Part shown: in pieces, positions 1 through 5,529 of the stretch | Numbering within the stretch: the stretch's first letter is position 1 | Layout of the letters: each line of letters opens with the position of its first letter | NCBI GenBank assembly: GCA_005884155.1 | Contig: VAXD01000093.1 | Coordinates: forward strand, 4,926-11,559 | Direction of reading: 5' to 3' | Length of the DNA stretch: 6,634 nucleotides | Origin: Actinomycetota bacterium | Lineage (GTDB): Bacteria > Actinomycetota > Thermoleophilia > Gaiellales > Gaiellaceae | Notes under the pieces: generated by a model | What the model was told of the DNA's origin: nothing | Databases searched by the model: none | What the model saw: only the letters and a program-made list of their open reading frames with translations | Made by a program: the position numbers and the translations under genes

Positions 1-203
1 TCGCTCTCGGCGAGCACGAGGTCGAGCATGCCGTCGATCACGTCGTCTTTGTTCGCCACGTGGTTGTAGAGAGACATCGCCTCGAAGCCGAGCGCCTGGC
101 CGAGCTTGCGCATCGTCAATGCGTCGAGCCCGCTTTCGTCGACGAGCTCGAGCGCCGCTTGCAGGATGCGGTCGCGTGAGAGGGGGAGTCGTGTCGTGGC
201 CAT
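1..203 (-). CDS. TetR/AcrR-family transcriptional repressor, N-terminal part (3' end outside window)
   Basis: The minus strand reads open from an ATG (complement of 201-203) to the window edge, giving 67 residues. It begins MATTRLPLSRDRILQAALEL and continues through a classic TetR helix-turn-helix: TMRKLGQALGFEAMSLYNHV at residues 30-49, then NKDDVIDGML. The 'EAMSLYNHVANKDD' wording is typical of TetR proteins that bind DNA through this domain and sense a small ligand through a C-terminal domain, which is not in the window. It is divergent from an oxidoreductase gene, and the short gap carries dyad symmetry, so autoregulation plus repression of the neighbour is the natural inference. The start has no good Shine-Dalgarno sequence; the predicted 5' leader is very short. 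The ligand is unknown. The family assignment is firm; the regulatory target is inferred. Confidence 0.93.
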   Translation of the reverse strand, partial: MATTRLPLSRDRILQAALELVDESGLDALTMRKLGQALGFEAMSLYNHVANKDDVIDGMLDLVLAES

Positions 204-231
204 TGACAGATCTTACGTTGTACGTTATACC
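203..231 (+). promoter_or_regulatory. Predicted sigma70-type promoter for the oxidoreductase gene
   Basis: A perfect -35 hexamer TTGACA lies at 203-208, followed by a 17-base spacer and TATACC at 226-231, which matches the first four bases of the -10 consensus. The -35 shares a base with the start codon of the divergent TetR gene. Transcription would start near 238, leaving a leader of about 34 bases before the oxidoreductase start. A weaker alternative is TTGTAC (219-224) with TAAACT (240-245) at 15-base spacing. This is sequence inference only. Confidence 0.6.
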
Positions 232-255
232 TTACGCCGTAAACTTACAACGTAC
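214..255. promoter_or_regulatory. Inverted-repeat operator candidate for the TetR repressor
   Basis: TACGTTGTA at 214-222 is the exact reverse complement of TACAACGTA at 246-254. A second pairing, GTACGTTATA (220-229) with TACAACGTAC (246-255), matches at 9 of 10 positions. Between the arms lies a perfect short palindrome, TTACG-C-CGTAA (232-242). TACGTT is also directly repeated at 214-219 and 221-226. The block is AT-rich against GC-rich surroundings and covers the predicted -10 elements of both divergent genes. TetR proteins usually bind palindromes placed like this; which dyad is used cannot be told from sequence. Confidence 0.65.
224..250 (-). promoter_or_regulatory. Predicted promoter for the TetR gene
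   Basis: On the minus strand TTGTAA (complement of 245-250) is followed by a 15-base spacer and TATAAC (complement of 224-229), which matches five of six -10 consensus bases. The spacer is short and the -35 only fair. The -10 overlaps the -10 of the divergent plus-strand promoter, so the two promoters would compete and be covered by the same operator. Transcription would start only about 15 bases before the TetR ATG. Confidence 0.4.
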
Positions 256-260
256 GACGA

Positions 261-266
261 GGGAGG
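261..266 (+). promoter_or_regulatory. Shine-Dalgarno site of the oxidoreductase gene
   Basis: GGGAGG sits 5 bases before the ATG at 272 and 11 bases before a second in-frame ATG at 278. It rules out the long upstream extension of the open frame, which would run through the TetR gene and the promoter region. Confidence 0.75.
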
Positions 267-271
267 CAGGG

Positions 272-1243
272 ATGACGATGAAAGCGATGATGCGTGAGCG
301 GTACGGCTCGCCGGCCGTGATCGAGTCGCGCGAGGTGGACATGCCCAAGCCAGAGGACGAGGAGGTGCTCGTGCGTGTCCGTGCGGCGTCCGTCAACCGC
401 TTCGATTGGTACAGCCTCACGGGGACGCCCTGGATCGCGCGACCCATGACCGGGCTGCGCGGCCCGAAGTCGTCCCTCTTCGGCGCCGACTTCGCCGGCA
501 CGATCGAGTCGGTCGGCGCGGCCGTCACGGACCTCCAGGCCGGGGACGAGGTCTACGGCTGCCGGGACGGCGCGTACGCCGAGTTCGTCCAGGCGAAGGC
601 CGGTGTGGCCCTGAAACCCGCGAACCTGACCTTCGAGGAGGCCGCGTGCGTCCCGATGGCCGGGCTGACGGCGCTGCAGGGCCTTCGAGACCACGGGAAG
701 CTCGAGACGGGACAGCACGTGCTCGTGAACGGAGCTTCGGGCGGGGTCGGCACCTTCGCAGTCCAGATCGCCAAGGCTCTCGGGGCGGAGGTGACGGCGG
801 TCTGCAGCACGCGCAACGTCGAGCTCGCTCGGTCGCTCGGCGCCGACCACGTGATCGACTACACCCGAGAGGATTTCACCCGAGGCGAGGCGCGCTTCGA
901 CGTCGTGCTCGACATCGCCGGCTCGCGCTCCTGGCGCGAGCTGAAGCGTGTGCTCCAGCCGGAAGCGCGGGTCATCCCCATCGGCGGGCCGAAGAAGAAC
1001 CGCCTGCTCGGACCGCTCCCCCACATGGCCGGGACCCGGCTCAAGGCGATCCGGAGCAGCCGGACGGTCATGTTCTTCGTCGCGAAGATCACCCGCGAGG
1101 ACCTGAACGCGTTGCGCGAGCTGATCGAGGACGGGAAGGTGAAGCCGGTCGTCGAAAAGCGGTTCGCCCTGAGCGAGCTTCCGGAAGCTCTACGCCTGAT
1201 GGGCGAGGGGCATGCACGGGGCAAGTTGGTGATTTCCGTATGA
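272..1243 (+). CDS. Zinc-independent MDR-family NAD(P)-dependent oxidoreductase (quinone reductase / alcohol dehydrogenase-like)
   Basis: The protein has 323 residues, normal for single-subunit medium-chain dehydrogenase/reductase enzymes. The N-terminal GroES-like catalytic fold opens with MKAMMRERYGSP and includes FGADFAGTIESVG (70-82) and GDEVYGCRDGAYAEF (91-105). The Rossmann cofactor motif is NGASGGVGTFAVQIAKALGA at 153-172, with CSTRN at 178-182 after the second strand, where a basic residue would suit NADPH. The end, RFALSELPEALRLMGEGHAR, is typical of the family. No cluster of catalytic-zinc or structural-zinc cysteines is seen, so it belongs with the quinone oxidoreductase / RTN4IP1-like branch, which reduces quinones, enones or related carbonyls with NAD(P)H. 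The substrate cannot be named. The start at 272 follows GGGAGG by 5 bases; ATG 278 is also possible and aligns slightly better with family N-termini. It is divergent from the TetR gene, which probably represses it. Confidence 0.93.
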   Translation: MTMKAMMRERYGSPAVIESREVDMPKPEDEEVLVRVRAASVNRFDWYSLTGTPWIARPMTGLRGPKSSLFGADFAGTIESVGAAVTDLQAGDEVYGCRDGAYAEFVQAKAGVALKPANLTFEEAACVPMAGLTALQGLRDHGKLETGQHVLVNGASGGVGTFAVQIAKALGAEVTAVCSTRNVELARSLGADHVIDYTREDFTRGEARFDVVLDIAGSRSWRELKRVLQPEARVIPIGGPKKNRLLGPLPHMAGTRLKAIRSSRTVMFFVAKITREDLNALRELIEDGKVKPVVEKRFALSELPEALRLMGEGHARGKLVISV

Positions 1244-1298
1244 AGTCTCCGTCCGTTCGGATCTTTAGGCACAGGCGTCCGCAGCCGATACCGGAGCC

Positions 1299-2078
1299 AT
1301 GGATCAGGCCGATTTTCCGTGGCAGCAGCTCGGGGAGCTTCTCGTCGATGAAAACCTTCTGAGCCAGGACGAGCTCGAGCGCGCGCTCGTCGAGCAGCGC
1401 CGCACGGGGAGGAAGCTCGGGCAGATCCTCGTGGGCCAGGGCTCGATGACCGGCACCGAGCTCGCCCGCGCGCTCGCCAAGCAGCACGGCGTGGAGCTGC
1501 GCTCGAGGAGCGCGGAGGAGGAGTGGGGCGCGGAGTTCACGCTCGCTCGCGCGGAAGGGCCGTGGCGCCCGCTCGGGACGGTGCTCCTCGACGCCGACCT
1601 GGTCACGGAGGACGAGCTCGAGGAGGCGCTCGCGGAGAAACGGGTGCACCAGGACCGGAGGCTCGGCGCGATTCTCGTCCGGCTCGGCCACATCTCGGGT
1701 GTGACGCTGGCGCTCGCGCTGGCGGAACAGCATGGCATCCAGTTGGACTCCTCGGGTGTCCCGGACAGCATGCGCACCGTCGCCGTCCCCGTGCCGGCTG
1801 GGCAGCCGCGCTACGTGGTCTACGCCGCCGCCTTCGCGGGTGACCGGCGGTCGCGTCAGGTGCTCTACGAGGGCCCGAACTTCCTCGACGCAGCGGACTA
1901 CGCCTCCGAGTACATCGACCAGAAGGAGCCGGCGGCGGTCGAGATCGAGCGCCGCGACGGCAACGACGTCGAAACAGTCTGGTCGTACAGCCGCGAGCGT
2001 GCCGAGGCGGAGAGCGAGAAGAAGTCCGTGGTGGAGACGTTCGGCTTCGATCCCGCCCGCTGGGACGTCCGCACCTAG
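1299..2078 (+). CDS. Tandem MshEN-domain protein (putative c-di-GMP receptor) with an unrecognised C-terminal domain
   Basis: The 259-residue soluble protein has four 24-residue copies of the MshEN half-motif (R)LGxxLxxxGxxxxxxLxxALxxQ, at residues 10-33, 39-62, 91-114 and 121-144. They pair as two domains, each with a 5-6 residue linker. MshEN, known from the N-terminus of type II secretion and type IV pilus assembly ATPases, binds cyclic di-GMP. Here no ATPase follows. Residues 171-231 form a separate small alpha/beta-looking region (VVYAAAFAG, FLDAADYASEYID, AVEIERRDGNDVETVWSYS), then a charged tail; I do not recognise it. Only the fourth motif is canonical: the leading Arg is Gln, Lys and Pro in motifs 1-3, and Gly is Asn and Asp in motifs 1 and 3. 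The ATG at 1299 is the only start after an in-frame stop at 1266; its GGAG lies only 2 bases upstream, so initiation may be SD-weak. It lies 55 bases after the oxidoreductase and 15 before the cupin. Nucleotide binding is inferred, not shown. Confidence 0.82.
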   Translation: MDQADFPWQQLGELLVDENLLSQDELERALVEQRRTGRKLGQILVGQGSMTGTELARALAKQHGVELRSRSAEEEWGAEFTLARAEGPWRPLGTVLLDADLVTEDELEEALAEKRVHQDRRLGAILVRLGHISGVTLALALAEQHGIQLDSSGVPDSMRTVAVPVPAGQPRYVVYAAAFAGDRRSRQVLYEGPNFLDAADYASEYIDQKEPAAVEIERRDGNDVETVWSYSRERAEAESEKKSVVETFGFDPARWDVRT

Positions 2079-2093
2079 TTAATCTCAGCGCCG

Positions 2094-2636
2094 ATGGTTC
2101 CGGAGGCGCGGCTCGAGCAGACGGAGCACGGTCTCGTCCCCAAGGGCGAGGGCTGGTTCGTCATCAACGCACACGAGGCGACCTGGTGGACGAGCGAGGG
2201 ACGCGGCGCGTACTCCGACCTCGAAGGCGAGCCTGAGTTCGGCCAGGTCGGCGTGCACCTCGTCGCGCTCGACCCGGGCGAGGTGATGGCGATGTACCAC
2301 TGGGAGGAGGACCAGGAGAACTTCATGGTCCTCTCGGGCGAGGCGATCCTGGTGATCGAAGGGGAGGAGCGGCCGCTGCGCCGCTGGGACTTCGTCCACT
2401 GCCCGCCGAAGACGAAGCATGTGATCGTCGGCGCGGGCGACGGGCCCTGCCTCGTGCTGGCGGTCGGCGCACGCGACAAGTCGGTCGGGCCGAACTGGGG
2501 CGGCTACTCGGTCGACGAGACCGCGGCCCGTCACAACGCGAGCGTCGACGAGGAGACGAGCGATCCGAAGCAGGCGTATGCGCGGTTCCCTGACCGCACG
2601 CCCAGCCCGGCCCGCGAGGGCTGGCTTCCGTCGTAG
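2094..2636 (+). CDS. Single-domain cupin protein
   Basis: This 180-residue protein contains one cupin beta-barrel. Motif 1 reads G62 ... H69-W-E71 ... E75 ... G82 (DPGEVMAMYHWEEDQENF, then MVLSGEAILVIEGEE). The second His of the usual HxH is Glu, and the first His lies six rather than five residues after Gly. Motif 2 is RRWDFVHCPPKTKHVIVGAG at 96-115; it keeps H109 but has PPK for PxG and no final Asn. H69, E71 or D73, E75 and H109 could still hold a metal ion. A 55-residue N-terminal segment and a tail ending in GWLPS flank the barrel. Such small cupins act as isomerases, dioxygenases or sugar/metabolite binders; the function cannot be assigned. No Shine-Dalgarno sequence precedes the ATG, which lies 15 bases after the MshEN gene stop, suggesting translational coupling or a start without SD. 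No signal peptide is seen, so it is probably cytoplasmic. Confidence 0.88.
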   Translation: MVPEARLEQTEHGLVPKGEGWFVINAHEATWWTSEGRGAYSDLEGEPEFGQVGVHLVALDPGEVMAMYHWEEDQENFMVLSGEAILVIEGEERPLRRWDFVHCPPKTKHVIVGAGDGPCLVLAVGARDKSVGPNWGGYSVDETAARHNASVDEETSDPKQAYARFPDRTPSPAREGWLPS

Positions 2637-2927
2637 CTAGGGGTTCGCGGGCCCGATGTAGGTCCGCTCGCGCAGCTTGTAGCCCGCGGGCCCGAGTCGG
2701 CAGGTGAGCCCGTAGGACCGGTAGATGCGCTCGTAGCGCCGTCGGCACGCGACCCCCTGCCTCAGGCAGACCGAGCGACCACCGACGCGCGCCTGAGCGC
2801 ATGCGCCGCTTGAGCCCGACCGCGACGATTCACGCGAGCACGAGCCCACGAAGCCGGAGGCGAGGAAGGCCGAGGCCGCCGCGAGGACGAGCAGCGAACG
2901 GATTCCGGCGGGCGGCGCCATCACCAT
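2637..2927 (-). CDS. Small cysteine-rich exported protein, possible lipoprotein
   Basis: The 96-residue product starts MVMAPPAGIRSLLVLAAASA, a short n-region with one Arg followed by a hydrophobic stretch to about residue 28. VGSC at 27-30 roughly fits a lipobox, so C30 may be lipidated; cleavage by signal peptidase I is the alternative. The mature part has four more cysteines at 43, 54, 61 and 76, enough for two disulfides. The segment CLRQGVACRRRYERIYRSYG followed by LTC, then a YxLRxR tail, resembles small cysteine-rich modules (C...G..C......Y..YG..C) I associate with actinobacterial secreted proteins; that resemblance is from memory, and no function is known. The start was chosen at complement 2925-2927 because AAGGAGG lies 11 bases upstream; the open frame extends 22 codons further but without support. 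Its stop directly abuts the cupin stop, tail to tail. It is divergent from the large secreted protein. Confidence 0.65.
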   Translation of the reverse strand: MVMAPPAGIRSLLVLAAASAFLASGFVGSCSRESSRSGSSGACAQARVGGRSVCLRQGVACRRRYERIYRSYGLTCRLGPAGYKLRERTYIGPANP

Positions 2928-2938
2928 GATCTTGCCCA

Positions 2939-2945
2939 CCTCCTT
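2939..2945 (-). promoter_or_regulatory. Shine-Dalgarno site of the small cysteine-rich protein
   Basis: AAGGAGG on the minus strand is a near-perfect match to the anti-SD. It lies 11 bases before ATG 2927, slightly long but within range, and supports the minus-strand gene and this internal start. Confidence 0.6.
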
Positions 2946-3033
2946 GGGGGTTGACACCCGCGGAAAGTCGCTCCAGGGTGGAAGTGCCGCCAACTTTTGA
3001 GCCCGGCGCGGGACGCGGCCCCGGCTGGGCGAG

Positions 3034-3038
3034 AGGAG
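3034..3038 (+). promoter_or_regulatory. Shine-Dalgarno site of the large secreted protein
   Basis: AGGAG within GAGAGGAGAA lies 9 bases before ATG 3048. It fixes the start just before the signal peptide and argues against the upstream TTG at 2997. Confidence 0.8.
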
Positions 3039-3047
3039 AAGACCGCC

Positions 3048-5447
3048 ATGTCAAGCGCACGCTTGTGCCGAGCCGCGATGTTCGTCGCGCTCGTCCTGAT
3101 CCTGTTCGTTCCCGGACTGCTCGCCGGACCGGCTGCAGCCGCGCGACACCGCGCCCCTGTGAAGCACATCGGGCATGCGCTCGGCGTCATGCCGGACAAG
3201 ACCGCGAAGGGCGCGCGCACAAGGGCCCTGCCGAGCCTGAGCAACTTGCTCCGCTCTCTCCATTTCGGCGCGAAGGCGCCGAACCGGCGTCTGCGCGGGC
3301 CTCGCGCCGCGTGCCCGGACCCCACGTGCAACCTGACGTACCACGGCGGAGCCCTGGTGATCGGCCCCCATACGACGCACGTCGTCTACTGGCAGCCCAC
3401 GGGCTTCAGCGTCACCGCGAACTACCACACGCTCATCGAGCGCTACCTGACCGACGTCGCCGCGGACAGCGGCCGCGCGACCAACGTCTACGCAACCGAC
3501 ACGCAGTACGACGACTCGACGAACACCTTCATCCAGTACCAGCAGACCTTCGCGGGCGCGCTCACCGACACGACCGCCTTCCCCGCCACGCAGTCGGGCT
3601 GCCCGGTGACGGACGGCACGATCACCGTCGCGAGCTGCCTGACTCAGACACAGGAGGCGACCGAGCTCGACAACTTCATCCAGGCGAACAGCCTCCCGCG
3701 CGGCCTGGACCACATCTACTTCCTCGTCCTGCCCGACAACGTCGAGACCTGCGTCGACGATTTCTCCGACTGCGGGAACATCCTCAACCTCTCGCCGCGG
3801 TACTGCGCGTACCACAGCTCGTTCAACATCGGCGGGCACGGCCTCACGCTCTGGGCCAACCAGCCGTACATCGGCTTCGCCTCGAACCACTGCAACAGCG
3901 GGAGCGCCAACGCCCGGCCGAACGGCGACGTGACCGATCACGAGCTCAACGTGATCAGCCACGAGCACAACGAGACGATCACCGACCCGACCGGGGCCGG
4001 CTGGTTCGACACCAACGGCGCCGGCGAGAACGGCGACAAGTGCAACTTCGACTTCGGCACCCGGATCGGCAACAACGGTGTCGGCGACTACAACCAGCTG
4101 ATCAACCACAACCCGTATGAGATCCAGCAGGAGTGGAGCAACGCGATCACCGGCTGTGCCCTCAACTACGGCACGGTCGCGCCGACCGCGTCGTTCACCT
4201 GGTCGCCGCCGTCGCCGCCCGCGCTTGATCCGGTCGCCTTCGACGGCACCGGCTCGCACTCGAACAACGCCGGCGGTTACATCATCGATTACCAGTGGAG
4301 CTTCGGCGACGGCGGCACGGCGTCAGGCGCGACGCCGAGCCACACCTACGCCGCCGCCGGCACATACACGGTGACGCTGACGGTCACCGACGACGCCGGT
4401 GCGACCGACACTGACGTCCAGACCGTCACCGTCGTCCAGCGCCCGACCGTCACCACGTACACCGGCGCGACGACAGGCGACTACCACGACTCGGTCACCC
4501 TCGGCGCAACGCTCGTCGACGGCGCAACCTCCGATCCGCTCGCGAACAAGACGGTCTCGTTCACGCTCGGGTCGCAGTCGTGCTCCGGGACGACCGACTT
4601 GTCCGGCGCCGCTTCCTGCACGCTGACGCTGACGCAGGTGCCCGGCTCGTACACGGTCACCGCGAGCTTCGCCGGCGACTCGGTCTACGCGGCCAGCTCC
4701 GACAGTGCGCCGTTCACGATCACGCGCGAGGAGACGACGCTCACCTACACCGGGCCGACCGTGATCCTCACCGGCGGCACGCTGACCGTCAGCGCAACGC
4801 TCGTCGAGGACGGCGCGAACGACGACGACGGCGACGGCGGCTCTCCGCCGCCCTCACCGGCCGGCCAGACCATCACGTTCACGCTGGACGGCCAGGCCTG
4901 CAGCGGCGTGACCGACGCCTCCGGAAACGTGAGCTGCTCGATCAGCGTCTCGGGCTCGCTCGGGCCGAAGACGATCACTGCGACTTTCGCCGGAGACGCC
5001 TACTACCTCGGCTCCTCCGACAGCGCCCAGGTCGTCGTCTTCGCCTTCCCGAGCCGCGGCGCCTTCACCCTCGGCGACCTGACCGTCGCGGGCGCCGGCT
5101 CGAACACGGTCACCTGGTGGAGCCACTCCTGGTCGAGCCTGAACAGCCTCTCCGGCGGGCTCGCCCCGGCCTCGTTCAAGGGCTTCGCCGCCAACGTCAC
5201 CACGCTGCCGTCGACGAGCCCGCCCGACGTCTGCGGGACGAGCTTCACGACCCGCACCGGCAACAGCTCGCAATCACCAGACACCGTCCCCTCCTACATG
5301 GGCGTGGTCGTCGCGAGCTCGGTCACGCAGTCCGGCAGCACGATCTCCGGCACCTGGGGCAGCGTCGTGGTGGTCAGGACTGACCCCGGCTACGCGCCCA
5401 ATCCGGGCCACCCGGGTACGGGCACGATTGTCGCAACCCTCTGCTAG
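3048..5447 (+). CDS. Secreted multidomain protein: exordium/metallopeptidase-like domain, PKD domain, two Ig-like repeats, C-terminal module
   Basis: The 799-residue product has a signal peptide: two Arg in residues 1-8, hydrophobic 11-30, likely cleavage near AAA at 30-32. After a basic linker, about 88-371 forms a cysteine-rich domain (ten Cys) opening with NLTYHGGALVIGPHTTHVVY. Its key motif is HELNVISHEHNETITDP (298-314), followed by GWF, then ENGDKC at 327-332. This recalls the plant EXORDIUM/PHI-1 pattern (LxYHGG ... HE..E.xT[DN]P) and related bacterial secreted proteins often called putative metallopeptidases; H298, H305, E306, H307 and E309 could bind zinc, but no strict HExxH is present. 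A PKD domain follows (377-463, with YQWSFGDGG and AGTYTVTLTVTD). Then come two Ig-like repeats (467-558 and 562-666), each with a Cys pair 12 residues apart (512/524, 618/630). Residues 668-799 are a compact module (GAFTLGDLTV, LNSLSGGLAPASFKGFA, TDPGYAPNPGHPGTGT, final Cys). No sortase motif or membrane anchor is seen, so the protein is released or bound by its modules. Enzyme activity is uncertain. Confidence 0.87.
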   Translation: MSSARLCRAAMFVALVLILFVPGLLAGPAAAARHRAPVKHIGHALGVMPDKTAKGARTRALPSLSNLLRSLHFGAKAPNRRLRGPRAACPDPTCNLTYHGGALVIGPHTTHVVYWQPTGFSVTANYHTLIERYLTDVAADSGRATNVYATDTQYDDSTNTFIQYQQTFAGALTDTTAFPATQSGCPVTDGTITVASCLTQTQEATELDNFIQANSLPRGLDHIYFLVLPDNVETCVDDFSDCGNILNLSPRYCAYHSSFNIGGHGLTLWANQPYIGFASNHCNSGSANARPNGDVTDHELNVISHEHNETITDPTGAGWFDTNGAGENGDKCNFDFGTRIGNNGVGDYNQLINHNPYEIQQEWSNAITGCALNYGTVAPTASFTWSPPSPPALDPVAFDGTGSHSNNAGGYIIDYQWSFGDGGTASGATPSHTYAAAGTYTVTLTVTDDAGATDTDVQTVTVVQRPTVTTYTGATTGDYHDSVTLGATLVDGATSDPLANKTVSFTLGSQSCSGTTDLSGAASCTLTLTQVPGSYTVTASFAGDSVYAASSDSAPFTITREETTLTYTGPTVILTGGTLTVSATLVEDGANDDDGDGGSPPPSPAGQTITFTLDGQACSGVTDASGNVSCSISVSGSLGPKTITATFAGDAYYLGSSDSAQVVVFAFPSRGAFTLGDLTVAGAGSNTVTWWSHSWSSLNSLSGGLAPASFKGFAANVTTLPSTSPPDVCGTSFTTRTGNSSQSPDTVPSYMGVVVASSVTQSGSTISGTWGSVVVVRTDPGYAPNPGHPGTGTIVATLC
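4446..5045 (+). repeat. Two tandem Ig-like repeats encoded within the secreted protein gene
   Basis: Residues 467-558 and 562-666 align as two copies of one Ig-like unit. Shared features are a TYTG opening (TTYTGATTG and LTYTGPTV), VSATLV or LGATLV, [VI][ST]FTLxxQxCSGxTDxSGxxSC, [TI]xTAxFAGDxxYxxSSDSA and a closing hydrophobic strand. Copy 2 has about ten extra acidic and proline-rich residues at 587-606 between strands. This is a protein-level duplication; the two DNA copies have diverged. Confidence 0.7.
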
Positions 5448-5453
5448 CTGACA

Positions 5454-5485
5454 GACAAGGGGCGCGGGCGACCGCGCCCCTTGTC
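5454..5485 (+). terminator. Strong GC-rich hairpin terminator after the secreted protein gene
   Basis: A perfect 14-bp inverted repeat, GACAAGGGGCGCGG (5454-5467) with its exact complement (5472-5485), encloses a GCGA loop, a GNRA-type tetraloop. It begins 7 bases after the stop codon. There is no real T-run, which is common for actinobacterial terminators. It would end transcription of the secreted protein gene or protect the mRNA 3' end. Confidence 0.8.
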
Positions 5486-5501
5486 GTTCCGGGTTCTCGG
5501 C

Positions 5502-5526
5502 GAGAACGGTCCGGCTACCGTTTTTT
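5502..5526 (+). terminator. Second hairpin with T-run, just before the lipoprotein gene
   Basis: AACGGT (5505-5510) pairs with ACCGTT (5517-5522) around a 6-base loop, and three more A-T or G-T pairs can extend it outward (5502-5504 with 5523-5525). Six T residues at 5521-5526 follow the stem. It looks like a classic intrinsic terminator backing up the first hairpin. It ends 3 bases before the lipoprotein ATG, so it could also affect expression of that gene. Confidence 0.55.
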
Positions 5527-5529
5527 CCG

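Noticed and set aside
119..271. Long N-terminal extension of the oxidoreductase frame back to 119
   Set aside because: It runs through the TetR gene on the other strand and through the promoter region; the GGGAGG site and family alignment place the start at 272 or 278.
1250..1265. Short TCCG-TT-CGGA hairpin between the oxidoreductase and MshEN genes
   Set aside because: Four-base stem with a two-base loop and no T-run; too weak to call a terminator.
406..1362. Long plus-strand frame overlapping the oxidoreductase
   Set aside because: Arg- and Gly-rich, low-complexity translation typical of a shifted frame in GC-rich DNA, with no domain signal; it covers the well-supported MDR gene.
2646..2695. 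Repeated 11-mer CGCGGGCCCGA (2646-2656 and 2685-2695), each containing a palindrome
   Set aside because: Both copies fall in the small minus-strand gene and encode Gly-Pro-Ala segments in the same frame; codon repetition explains them, though a weak terminator-like fold for the cupin transcript cannot be excluded.
2951..2956. Perfect TTGACA upstream of the large secreted protein
   Set aside because: No acceptable -10 hexamer is found 16-18 bases downstream (sequence there is CCAGGGTG), so I do not call a promoter.
3051..4259. 402-residue minus-strand open frame opposite the secreted protein
   Set aside because: Composition is Val/Arg/Ala/Glu-biased as expected for antisense of GC-rich coding DNA; no motif, while the plus strand has clear domains.
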